Source of the DNA: Streptomyces sp. NRRL S-31
GTDB taxonomy: Bacteria > Actinomycetota > Actinomycetes > Streptomycetales > Streptomycetaceae
NCBI RefSeq assembly: GCF_000718775.1
Contig: NZ_JOCB01000047.1
Location: 1-57,988, forward strand
Direction of reading: 5' to 3'
Length of the DNA: 57,988 bases
Shown: piece after piece, positions 9,008 through 16,094 of the stretch
Numbering within the stretch: the first letter of the stretch is position 1
How the letters are laid out: each line of letters starts with the position of its first letter
Notes under the pieces: model-generated
Database searches by the model: none
What the model saw: only the letters and a program-made list of their open reading frames with translations
Told to the model about the DNA's origin: nothing
Position numbers and translations under genes: made by a program

Positions 9008-9385
9008 TCAGATCCGCCAGGAACGCAGCGCCTCGGCGACGGCGTAGACGCTCAGACGGGTGTCCCGGACCTTCCGGACCAGCTCGGACAGGGCGCCGTA
9101 CGGCGGGTCGATGCCCTCACCGGACTGGTCCATGTACTGAGCGGCCACGAAAGCGGCGAACAGGCTGTTCCGGTGGGGGAGCGGTTCGAGGCGCACGATC
9201 GTGTGCAGCAGCGCTGCCGCGCGCCAGGCGCTGTCGGGGTCGGCCGTCTCCAGCGTCGGCAGCTTGGTCTTGTGCCGCGCGACGGCCGCCACCAGCGCCG
9301 AGTAGTCCGTCACGGTCACGTCCTCGTGCCCGAGGGCCGCCTCCTGGACGTCGAGCAGCCAGGAGACATCGATGTGGAGAACCAT
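9008..9385 (-). CDS. Fic/Doc-family toxin-like protein
   Basis: 125 residues, the size of Doc toxins. It resembles the actinobacterial 'Fic family toxin component'. Where Doc has HxFxxxNKR, this protein has PLPHRNSLFAAFVA (about 68-81): the His (71) and an Asn are kept, but the glycine/Arg part of the phosphate-binding motif is lost. Kinase or AMP-transferase activity is therefore doubtful. Its ATG overlaps the TGA of the antitoxin gene (TGATG), the usual antitoxin-toxin order and coupling. It might be a divergent active toxin or an inactive relic. Confidence 0.65.
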   Translation of the reverse strand: MVLHIDVSWLLDVQEAALGHEDVTVTDYSALVAAVARHKTKLPTLETADPDSAWRAAALLHTIVRLEPLPHRNSLFAAFVAAQYMDQSGEGIDPPYGALSELVRKVRDTRLSVYAVAEALRSWRI

Positions 9386-9624
9386 CAGGCGGCCGCAGCC
9401 CCGCCGCCGCGCCCGGAGGGGGGCACCTCGTCGGGGAACGCCTCGTCGAACTCGCCGCGCAGCCTGTCGGCCCAGGTGACGGCGCCGGCGACGAACCGCC
9501 TGCGGTGCATCTCCCGCACGCCGAGGTCATGGAGGTACTGCTTCAGGCTCTTGCCCTCCGCCGCCGCGGCGGCACGGACGCCTTCCATTTCCTCGTCGGA
9601 GAAGGACACGTTCAGTGATGGCAT
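9385..9624 (-). CDS. Antitoxin of the Doc-like pair (ribbon-helix-helix type)
   Basis: 79 residues. The N-terminus PSLNVSFSDEEMEGVRAAAAA has the strand-helix pattern of a ribbon-helix-helix DNA-binding domain. The acidic C-terminal half (WADRLRGEFDEAFPDEVP) would be the toxin-binding tail. It lies directly upstream of, and overlaps, the toxin gene. A repeated GGTACC element ahead of its start is a likely autoregulatory operator. Confidence 0.65.
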   Translation of the reverse strand: MPSLNVSFSDEEMEGVRAAAAAEGKSLKQYLHDLGVREMHRRRFVAGAVTWADRLRGEFDEAFPDEVPPSGRGGGAAAA

Positions 9625-9632
9625 GCTCCGAT

Positions 9633-9649
9633 GGTACCTAGTTGGTACC
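9633..9649. promoter_or_regulatory. Paired GGTACC operator of the toxin-antitoxin genes
   Basis: Two GGTACC palindromes (9633-9638 and 9644-9649) are separated by 5 bp, one turn of helix centre to centre (11 bp), 8 bp upstream of the antitoxin ATG. This spacing suits two ribbon-helix-helix dimers on one face of the DNA. Confidence 0.5.
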
Positions 9650-9699
9650 GGGCTTGTCAGGTCATGGCAGACCGGGACAGGCCCTGGCAGATAAAAGCA

Positions 9700-9730
9700 T
9701 TGGCGTAGACCAAGTGCCGGCCCCTACGTT
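9700..9730 (+). promoter_or_regulatory. Promoter for a leaderless MFS transcript
   Basis: TTGGCG (9700-9705), a 19-bp spacer and TACGTT (9725-9730) are followed after exactly 7 nt by the GTG start of the MFS gene. There is no ribosome-binding site, so the mRNA probably begins at the start codon. Confidence 0.45.
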
Positions 9731-9737
9731 GCTGCCC

Positions 9738-11204
9738 GTGACTCGCCCTCGCCCTCGCTCCGCACCCGGCCGAACCGCCGCGTCCACCGGTCTGTTCGCG
9801 CGCGGGTACCTGGCCACCACCGCCAGCTTCGCGGCCGTGATGTTCCTGACCGGGTTCGCCTCGCTCGCGGTGATGCCGTTGCTCCCGGTGGCGGCCGAAG
9901 ACCTCGACGGAGTCGGCCTGTACCCCCTCGTCGCCGGGGCCTTCGTCGCCGCGAGCCTCTTCGGCGGAGTCCTCGGCGGCGCGTGGGCGGACCGCGGCGG
10001 GGCCCGCCGGCCCCTGATCGCCGGAGTGGTCCTGACCGTGGTGACCCTGCTCGTCTCCGCGACCAGCACCACCATCTGGCAGCTGGCCCTCGGGCGCTTC
10101 ACGGACGGCATCGCGGCGGGGATGGTGGCGGTGTCCGTCAACGCGGCCATCGGCCAGTCCTACCCGGACCACCTGCGCGCCCGCGCCCTGGCCCTGATGA
10201 GCGCCTGCTGGATCGTGCCGTCGCTGGCGGGCCCGCCGCTCGCCGGGGCCGTCGCGGCCTGGTGGTCGTGGCGGGCGGTGTTCTTCGGCCTCGCGGGGCT
10301 CACCCTGATCCCGGCGGTGGCCGCGGTGCTGCTCCTGCGGCGGCCGACGGCGTGGTCCGGAGCGGCGGCCGGGAACGAGGAAACCGAGGGACCGGTACGG
10401 CGGTCCGCCCTGCCCGCGGCGGTCGTGGTGAGCGTGGCCGCCGCCCTCACCCAGTACGGCGTCTCGGCCTGGAACGTCCGGCACGCGGCCTGTCTGGCGG
10501 CCGGGCTGGCACTGCTCGTGGCCTTCGCCCCGCGCCTGCTGCCCCCGGGCACCTGGCGGGCCGGGCGCGGACTGCCCGCCACGGTGCTCCTGCGCGCGCT
10601 GACCTCGGGCGCCTACTTCACGCTCGAAGCCTTCGTACCCCTCATGCTCAGCACGGCCCGACGGGTGCCCGGCGTCGTGACCGGACTCGCGTTCACCACG
10701 GCGGCGCTCGCCTGGGCCGGGGCGTCCTGGGCGCAGGGCCGTCTCCAGGACCGCGTGCCGAGGCACCGGCTCGTCGCGGTCGGGGCCGGGACCATGGCGG
10801 TCTCGGTGGCACTGGCCGCGCTCTGCACCCTGCCCGCGGTGCCCGCGGCCACGGCGGTGTCCGCCATGGCGCTGGCCGCCGTCGGCATGGGACTGGCGGC
10901 GCCCTCGCTGACACTGCTGTCGCTCGCCCACGCGCCGGCCGGCCGGCACGGCTCTGTGAGCGGCGCGATGCAGATCTCGCAGAACCTCGGCCAGACCCTG
11001 GTCCTGGCACTGTCATCGGCTCTGTTCAGCGCGGTGTCGGCGGGAACGGCCGGGCGCCTCCCCGCGTTCGCCACGGCGTTCGTCCTGCTGCTGGTGCCGA
11101 TCGCGGGCGCGGCCTGCCTGGCGGGCCGTACGCGTACGACGAGCCCGGACCGGCGGCCCGGCCCCGAGCCGACCGGCACCGCCGCCCGTACCGAACACCT
11201 GTGA
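9738..11204 (+). CDS. MFS transporter (12-TM, drug-efflux type)
   Basis: 488 residues and about twelve hydrophobic helices, starting with YLATTASFAAVMFLTGFASLA. The motif A region between TM2 and TM3 reads GGAWADRGGARR. It is probably a proton-driven exporter in the cytoplasmic membrane with unknown substrate. The GTG at 9738 was chosen over the earlier in-frame start at 9642, because the latter lies within the antitoxin operator and a leaderless promoter fits 9738. The gene diverges from the toxin-antitoxin pair. The C-terminal tail is basic and Pro-rich. Confidence 0.85.
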   Translation: MTRPRPRSAPGRTAASTGLFARGYLATTASFAAVMFLTGFASLAVMPLLPVAAEDLDGVGLYPLVAGAFVAASLFGGVLGGAWADRGGARRPLIAGVVLTVVTLLVSATSTTIWQLALGRFTDGIAAGMVAVSVNAAIGQSYPDHLRARALALMSACWIVPSLAGPPLAGAVAAWWSWRAVFFGLAGLTLIPAVAAVLLLRRPTAWSGAAAGNEETEGPVRRSALPAAVVVSVAAALTQYGVSAWNVRHAACLAAGLALLVAFAPRLLPPGTWRAGRGLPATVLLRALTSGAYFTLEAFVPLMLSTARRVPGVVTGLAFTTAALAWAGASWAQGRLQDRVPRHRLVAVGAGTMAVSVALAALCTLPAVPAATAVSAMALAAVGMGLAAPSLTLLSLAHAPAGRHGSVSGAMQISQNLGQTLVLALSSALFSAVSAGTAGRLPAFATAFVLLLVPIAGAACLAGRTRTTSPDRRPGPEPTGTAARTEHL

Positions 11205-11275
11205 CGAGCGCGGCCGGGACGCAGGGCCTCCCGGGGCCGCCGCCGCGCACGGAAGCCCGGGCGTACGGTGAGGCC

Positions 11276-11515
11276 ATGCCGTCCCAGCCGCACCGCGCCG
11301 CGCTCCTCGTCATCGACACGCGGGCCGACCTGGCTCCGGAACCGCTCCCGCGCGGGAGCCGGGGGACGCACGGGGCGGACGCCCCGCGCGGCTGGTCTCC
11401 GAGCCCCTGTCCGCAAGTGCCGTGGCCGCGTCGGAAGCCCGGAGTGCCGGTGCGGCCGGACGGCGAATCACCGGGCCGCCGCCACGGGTGCGTGGAGCGC
11501 CGCGCGGTCGCATGA
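11276..11515 (+). pseudogene. Truncated isochorismatase-family (cysteine hydrolase) gene
   Basis: The start PSQPHRAALLVIDTRADLA is the characteristic first strand and catalytic-Asp motif (ALLVIDxQxD) of isochorismatase-like hydrolases, preceded by GGTGAGG. After about 20 residues the frame turns into Arg/Pro-rich low-complexity sequence and stops at residue 79; the Lys and Cys of the triad are absent. A full gene would need about 180 residues. I read it as the decayed 5' end of a former gene. Nothing else coding is visible up to 11654. Confidence 0.5.
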
Positions 11516-11654
11516 GCCACGCAGGACCGGCCGCGCCCGCGGGCAGTGCCACCCGGGGCGCCGGAACCGCCGGCGGACCGCGGACCGACCGGGCCGCGGC
11601 CGGACGGACCGGCCGGCGGCGGAAACCGCGCGCGATCGCCGGTAGGCTGCGGCG

Positions 11655-12188
11655 GTGCGTACGGTCGAACTCCTGTTGGACGAGGCGGCGGAGGCGGCGG
11701 TCCGGGAGGCATGGCGGCGGCTCGCGGACGCGGGGCTGCCCAGCCAGGCACGCCACCGTTCACCGACCAACAGCCCGCACCTCACCCTGGCCGCCTGCCC
11801 GGAGCTGACCGCCCCGATCCGCTGGGAGCTCGCCGAGGTGGCCGCCGCGCTGCCGCTGCCGGTGCGGTTCACCGGCCTGGTCCGCTTCGAGCGGCCCACC
11901 TCGGTGCTGGCCTGGGCGCTGGACCTCGACTCCGCGCTGGCGGACCTGCACCGCCGGGTGTGGGAGGCGGTGGCCTCGGACAGCCCGTCCGAGGCGCTCA
12001 ACCCCTTCCATCAACCCGGGCGTTGGAGCCCGCACGTCACTCTCGGCCGGACCCGGCGGGCCGGTGCCTTCACCGACCGGCGGGTCCCCGAGCTGCTCCC
12101 GGCGCCGCCGCTGTCGGTCCGGCTCACCACCCTGCGCAGCTACGACACCCTGACCGGCCATCTGGAGGTGCTGGGGCCCCGCCCCTGA
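11655..12188 (+). CDS. 2H phosphoesterase superfamily protein (2'-5' RNA ligase-like)
   Basis: 177 residues with the two hallmark H-x-T motifs: PHLTLA (His42) and PHVTLGR (His127). These form the paired catalytic histidines of 2H phosphoesterases, which act on 2',3'-cyclic phosphates or 2'-5' linkages. The length is normal for the bacterial LigT/ThpR group. The natural substrate is unknown. Its stop codon lies inside the first copy of a 30-bp tandem repeat. Transcription is probably solitary. Confidence 0.75.
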   Translation: MRTVELLLDEAAEAAVREAWRRLADAGLPSQARHRSPTNSPHLTLAACPELTAPIRWELAEVAAALPLPVRFTGLVRFERPTSVLAWALDLDSALADLHRRVWEAVASDSPSEALNPFHQPGRWSPHVTLGRTRRAGAFTDRRVPELLPAPPLSVRLTTLRSYDTLTGHLEVLGPRP

Positions 12189-12300
12189 GGGCCCTGTCCT
12201 TGAGGGCCCCGCCCCTGAGGGCCCTGTCCTTGAGGGCCCCGCCCCTGAGGGCCCTGTCCTTGAGGGCCCTGCCCCTGAGGGCCCTGTCCTTGAGGGCCCC
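12181..12300 (+). repeat. Four tandem 30-bp repeats
   Basis: The unit GCCCCTGAGGGCCCTGTCCT plus 10 further bases occurs four times head to tail (12181, 12211, 12241, 12271), with only one mismatch in the third copy. The first copy holds the stop of the phosphoesterase gene. Each unit contains GGGCCC palindromes, so the array could fold as stacked hairpins and serve as a terminator. There are no variable spacers, so it is not CRISPR. Confidence 0.9.
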
Positions 12301-12376
12301 GCCTCTGCCGGCCCCCGAACCCGCCAGCGTTCTATCACCGGTCGCACGCCTCTGACCAGGCCATCCGTCCCGCCGT

Positions 12377-12392
12377 TCAGGTTGCGCTCAGG
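12377..12392 (+). promoter_or_regulatory. Direct-repeat box (TCAGG-N6-TCAGG) upstream of membrane-protein paralogue 1
   Basis: TCAGG at 12377 and 12388, exactly 11 bp apart with GCG in the spacer. The same box occurs before paralogues 2 and 3. The 11-bp period of direct repeats is typical of OmpR/PhoB-class response regulators, and one such regulator is encoded in this cluster. Confidence 0.6.
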
Positions 12393-12488
12393 TTCACGCG
12401 CGCCTCGGGCAACGTGAGTACCAGAGGCGACAAAGCTCTGGCAAAAGGGTCTGGGACGACGGCCGGGCGCCATGTCATCGTGCCTGCC

Positions 12489-13280
12489 ATGTCGACTGAT
12501 CACCTCACTTACCACCGGCCCTCGGGCAACATCCAGCGCGCGGCGAGCAAGGTGCCGGAGGTGACCGTCTACTTCTGGATCATCAAGGTGCTGACGACCG
12601 GCATGGGCGAGACGGCCTCCGACCTCCTGGCCCATGTCCTCGGCCCGATCCCCGCCGTCGGTCTCGGCGGCGCCGGCCTGGTGGTCGCCCTGGCGGCGCA
12701 GTTCGCCGTCCGGCGGTACGTGGCCTGGGTCTACTGGACGGCGATCGTCATGGTGAGCGTGTTCGGCACGATGGCCGCCGACGTGCTGCACGTGGGCCTC
12801 GGTGTGTCGTACGCCCTCGCGACCCCGTTCTTCCTGGCGGCGCTGGCCGCCGTCCTCGTCCTCTGGTACCGCAGCGAGGGCACCCTGTCCATCCACGGCA
12901 TCCGCACCCGGCGCCGGGAGACCTTCTACTGGGCCGCCGTGCTGGCCACGTTCGCGCTGGGCACCGCCGCGGGCGACCTCACCGCCACGATCGGCCTCGG
13001 CTACCTGGGCTCCGCCGTCCTGTACGCCGCCGCGATCGCCGTTCCGGCCGTCGCCCACCGCTGGGGCGGCCTGAATGCGGTGGCCGCGTTCTGGGCCGCG
13101 TACGTCCTCACCCGCCCGCTCGGTGCGTCGGTCGCCGACTGGATGGCCGTCGGCGGTGGCCGAGGCGGACTCGGCCTGGGCCTCGGGCCGGTCACGCTGT
13201 CCTGGACGGTGGCCATCCTCGGCTTCGTCGGCCATCTGGCCGTCTCCCGCAAGGACACCCGGCCCGATGTCACGCCATGA
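12489..13280 (+). CDS. Polytopic membrane protein of unknown function, paralogue 1 (COG4705-like)
   Basis: 263 residues with about eight hydrophobic helices. Four copies of [FY]W-x9-G-x4-D occur, with Asp at 45, 98, 163 and 217: GMGETASD, VFGTMAAD, ALGTAAGD and PLGASVAD. They suggest an internally duplicated four-helix-pair fold with acidic residues at equivalent membrane positions, as in an ion carrier or channel; this is inference. The ATG at 12489 is preferred because the paralogues align from KVPEVTVYFWIIKVL onward; a GTG at 12414 is possible and no clear ribosome site helps decide. It lies convergent to the two-component genes and resembles the genes at 16095 and 17084. Confidence 0.8.
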   Translation: MSTDHLTYHRPSGNIQRAASKVPEVTVYFWIIKVLTTGMGETASDLLAHVLGPIPAVGLGGAGLVVALAAQFAVRRYVAWVYWTAIVMVSVFGTMAADVLHVGLGVSYALATPFFLAALAAVLVLWYRSEGTLSIHGIRTRRRETFYWAAVLATFALGTAAGDLTATIGLGYLGSAVLYAAAIAVPAVAHRWGGLNAVAAFWAAYVLTRPLGASVADWMAVGGGRGGLGLGLGPVTLSWTVAILGFVGHLAVSRKDTRPDVTP

Positions 13281-13300
13281 CACGCCATGACACGGCATGA
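13271..13300 (+). repeat. Three tandem 10-bp repeats
   Basis: CACGCCATGA occurs at 13271 and 13281 and with one change at 13291. The first copy contains the stop codon of membrane-protein paralogue 1. It lies in the short gap between that gene and the convergent histidine kinase. Confidence 0.7.
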
Positions 13301-13333
13301 CACGCCGGCACCGCCGCGGGGCCGGGGCCGCCT

Positions 13334-14698
13334 TCACGCGGCGGGCAGACGGACCACGAACCGTGCCCCGGGCGCGTGCCCGGGGTCGTGGGTGACCTCG
13401 CCCCCGGCGGAGCGGGCCAGGCGCCGTGCCAGCGGCAGCCCCAGGCCCGCTCCGCCGTGTCCGTCGCCGGGATCGGCGCGTTGCCCGGGTTCGAAGAGCC
13501 GCCCGGCGAAGGAGGGCGGCACGCCGGGGCCGTCGTCGGTGACGTCGACGCGTACGCCGTCGGGTGCGCGGTACGCGCGGACGGTGACGCCGGTGCGGGC
13601 GTAGCGGCAGGCGTTGGCGAGGAGCGGGCCGACGATCCGTTCGAGGAGGGCGGGCGGGACTCCGGCCGTCAGGCGCGGGCCGTCGGTGGTGACCGTCACG
13701 TGGCCCGGCACGTCCAGTGATTCGGCGAGGCGGTGCAGCGCGGGGAGGACCTCCGCGGTGCCCGGGGCGGTGAGCGTAACGCCCCGGGCGTCGTCGAGGA
13801 GGGTGTCGCAGATGACGCGCATGGACTCGGCCGCGTCCGCGATGACCTCGTGGCTGGCGCGGGTCTGGTCGGCGGTGCGGGGCCGGGTCCGCCACCAGTC
13901 GAGTTCGGCCGTGATCCGGCTCAGCGGCGTACGCAACTCGTGCGAGAGTTCCCCGGTGAGCTGCCGTTCGTGACGCAACAGGGTGCGGATGCGGTCCAGT
14001 ATGGCGTCCAGCGAGGCACCGAGCCGGGCGAGTTCGGCCGGGTGCCGCGCGCTGCCGAAGCGTTCACCGGAGGCGACCGTGCTCCACTGGGCGGCCTGGT
14101 CGGTCATCGTGCGGACGGGACGCAGCGCGTGGCCGACCGCCAGCCGTGTCAGTGCGTAGGTGCAGGCGAGCATCACGGCGTCCAGCGTGAGCGACCCCAG
14201 GAGCAGGGTGTCGGCCGAACTCCGGTAGGGGGAGAGGTCGAGCGCGGCGACCACCGTGGCCCCGCCGCCTTCGGACACCGGCTGGGAGCAGAGCCGGAGG
14301 GGGCCGTGCACGTCGGCGGTGACGCACCGCTGCCCGCCGTGCGCGGCGAGCGTGTCGGCGAGGCGGGTCAGGGGGCCGGCGTTCGGCGGCTCCTCCAGCA
14401 GCCGCCGGCCGGCGTAGATCCACACGTTGGTGTCGAGGAGCGCGTCGTGGGAGGTCTCCAGGACGCGTACGGTCGTGCCGCCGGTGTCGACGGTCGTGGC
14501 GACGGCGGCGGCGCGGGTGCGCAGTTCGTCGTCCGCCTGGTGCTGGAGGCGGTGCTGGGCCACGGCGTTGAAGGCGACGGTGAGGACGAGCATCAGCAGC
14601 GTGGCCGTGACGAGGGCGAAGAGCGAGAGCCGGCCGCGCAGTGTGCGGGGCGCCGGACGGCGGAACAGGGCCGCGCGCGGTTGGTGGACGTCGTTCAC
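13334..14698 (-). CDS. Sensor histidine kinase
   Basis: 454 residues. A first transmembrane helix (FALVTATLLMLVLTVAF) is followed by an extracytoplasmic sensor region of about 120 residues containing two cysteines (CVTADVHGPLRLC), a second helix, HAMP, and the phosphoacceptor motif LSHELRTPLSRI (His253). An HATPase domain has N-box LLANACRYA and G-boxes DDGPGVP and GGAGLGL. Its GTG overlaps the response-regulator stop (GTGA), so the pair is coupled. It sits between paralogous membrane-protein genes, so the sensed signal is likely what those proteins handle. The cysteine pair could be a redox or metal site; that is speculative. Confidence 0.9.
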   Translation of the reverse strand: MNDVHQPRAALFRRPAPRTLRGRLSLFALVTATLLMLVLTVAFNAVAQHRLQHQADDELRTRAAAVATTVDTGGTTVRVLETSHDALLDTNVWIYAGRRLLEEPPNAGPLTRLADTLAAHGGQRCVTADVHGPLRLCSQPVSEGGGATVVAALDLSPYRSSADTLLLGSLTLDAVMLACTYALTRLAVGHALRPVRTMTDQAAQWSTVASGERFGSARHPAELARLGASLDAILDRIRTLLRHERQLTGELSHELRTPLSRITAELDWWRTRPRTADQTRASHEVIADAAESMRVICDTLLDDARGVTLTAPGTAEVLPALHRLAESLDVPGHVTVTTDGPRLTAGVPPALLERIVGPLLANACRYARTGVTVRAYRAPDGVRVDVTDDGPGVPPSFAGRLFEPGQRADPGDGHGGAGLGLPLARRLARSAGGEVTHDPGHAPGARFVVRLPAA

Positions 14699-15357
14699 GA
14701 CAGCCGGTGCCCGACACCGCGGGCCGTGCCGATCGTCCGGTCGCTGCCCGCCTCGCGCAGCTTGCGGCGCAGCCGGGTCAGGTACTGGTCGAGGGTGTTC
14801 TCGTGGACCTGGGCGCCCTCGGGCCAGGCCGCCCGGACCAGCTCGCGGCGGCGCACGAGGCCGCCGGAGGCCGCCATGAGCGCGGCCAGGAGACGGAACT
14901 CGGTCGGTGTCAGGTCGACCCGGGCGCCTCGGACGGTGACCAGGTGCCGGACGGCGTCCAGTGCGAGGTCTCCCACCGGGGCGGCGGGCGGCGGCGCGGC
15001 CCGTTTGAGGGCCGCCCGCAGCCGGGCCGCGAGTTCGGCGAGATGGAACGGCTTGGGCAGGTAGTCGTCGCCGCCGGCCGAGAACCCGGACAGCCGGTCG
15101 GCCAGCCGGTGGTGGGCGGTCAGGAAGACGACGGGGGAGCGGAAGCCGTTCGCGCGCATCGCCTGGCACACGTCCCGCCCGTCGGCGTCGGGCAGCCCGA
15201 TGTCCAGGACGGCGGCGGAGACGTCGGCGGTGGCCAGCCGCAGGGCGGTGGCGCCGTCCGGCGCGGGCAGGGTGTCGAAGTCCTCCTCGCGCAGGCCGCG
15301 CATCAGCACGTCACGCAGGGCGTGATCGTCCTCGACGACCAGGATCGTCCGACGCAT
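14695..15357 (-). CDS. OmpR-family response regulator
   Basis: 220 residues. The receiver domain has acidic pocket EDD (9-11), phosphoacceptor Asp52 (LDIGLPDADG) and the conserved Lys102 (DDYLPKPF). The C-terminal winged helix contains LTPTEFRLLAALMAASGGLV and ends in TIGTARGVGHRLS. GGGAG precedes the ATG. Phosphorylated regulators of this family bind tandem direct repeats about 11 bp apart. Three such TCAGG-N6-TCAGG boxes stand before the three neighbouring membrane-protein genes, which are the likely targets. Confidence 0.92.
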   Translation of the reverse strand: MRRTILVVEDDHALRDVLMRGLREEDFDTLPAPDGATALRLATADVSAAVLDIGLPDADGRDVCQAMRANGFRSPVVFLTAHHRLADRLSGFSAGGDDYLPKPFHLAELAARLRAALKRAAPPPAAPVGDLALDAVRHLVTVRGARVDLTPTEFRLLAALMAASGGLVRRRELVRAAWPEGAQVHENTLDQYLTRLRRKLREAGSDRTIGTARGVGHRLS

Positions 15358-15387
15358 GGTTCTCCCTCTGTTCCGGTGGCCCGGCGG

Positions 15388-15744
15388 TCAGGCCCTTCGG
15401 CGGACCGGTCCGCCCTGTCGTCCCCCTGCGCAGCCCGCCCGGCCGGGCGCCCACCACCCGGCCACGGCACACGGACCCGCGCGCCCGTCGGCGGAGGACC
15501 CCGGCAGCCCGGCGCGAGCGACGTACCTCGGAGACGGACGCGAGCGGCGACAGGGCCGCGTACCGGTGTCCGGCGGACCGGCCGTGAACAGCGGCGGTCC
15601 GCCGGCGAGGAGCAAGCCGATCAGCGGCCCGGTCGCGGCGAACAGGGCCGTGCCCACGCCCGGCACGCCGAGGGCGGCCGGCCGGGACCGGGCATCCGGC
15701 ACGTTGACGGCGGGCCGCGACGGCAGGTGCGTGGCTGAGGTCAT
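15388..15744 (-). CDS. Hypothetical small membrane protein
   Basis: A possible 118-residue gene ending 30 nt before the response regulator. It starts with ATG preceded by AAGGGG and has one hydrophobic segment (GTALFAATGPLIGLLLAGG). The C-terminal half is low-complexity Gly/Arg/Pro. If real, it would lead the two-component operon and might be a small accessory membrane protein. The composition is not decisive and the opposite strand is also open, so confidence is low. Confidence 0.3.
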   Translation of the reverse strand: MTSATHLPSRPAVNVPDARSRPAALGVPGVGTALFAATGPLIGLLLAGGPPLFTAGPPDTGTRPCRRSRPSPRYVARAGLPGSSADGRAGPCAVAGWWAPGRAGCAGGRQGGPVRRRA

Positions 15745-15848
15745 CGCCGAGGGCCCCTTCGTCGTTCTTCCCGGCCGCCGACCGCCGGCCGCCGACCGCA
15801 CCGGCACCGCCACCGGCCACCCGGCACCCGGCCACGCTCCCGTGGACG

Positions 15849-15866
15849 GTCTACTGCACTGTAGAC
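15849..15866. promoter_or_regulatory. GTCTAC inverted repeat, operator candidate
   Basis: GTCTAC (15849-15854) and GTAGAC (15861-15866) flank 6 bp in the non-coding stretch between the two-component operon and membrane-protein paralogue 2. The CTAC/GTAG arms recall BlaI/CopY-type operators, but no such regulator is in the window. Confidence 0.35.
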
Positions 15867-15896
15867 GATGGCGGGGCGGGGATCGTTCCCGTGACC

Positions 15897-15980
15897 GGAC
15901 GCGAGGCACGGGACGCGAGGGACTGGACGCGAGGGACTGGACGCGAGGGACGGCACGCTAGGGACGGCACGCGAGGGACG
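15897..15980 (+). repeat. Six tandem 14-bp repeats
   Basis: The unit GGACGCGAGGGACT and close variants occur six times in register from 15897. They form a low-complexity block in the otherwise empty 15745-16055 region, upstream of membrane-protein paralogue 2. No coding capacity is evident. Confidence 0.85.
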
Positions 15981-16055
15981 GGCGGCGGCCGGATGGAGGT
16001 GCCTGCGGCCATCGTGTCCGCGGGGGACCGGCGGGGGCATGATCACCGCGGGCGG

Positions 16056-16087
16056 TCAGGAAGCGTTCAGGTGACCGATGGCACGGT
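16056..16087 (+). promoter_or_regulatory. Direct-repeat box and -10 element before membrane-protein paralogue 2
   Basis: TCAGG at 16056 and 16067 (11-bp period, GCG in the spacer). Ten bases after the box is CACGGT (16082-16087), and 7 nt later the ATG at 16095. The same box, 10-nt gap and CANGGT recur before paralogue 3. This looks like a promoter whose -35 region is replaced by activator binding. Confidence 0.6.
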
Positions 16088-16094
16088 CGCCCCC

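Noticed and set aside
15356..15961. 201-codon plus-strand frame upstream of membrane-protein paralogue 2
   Set aside because: Gly/Pro/Arg/Ala low complexity running into the 14-bp tandem repeats; no start signals.
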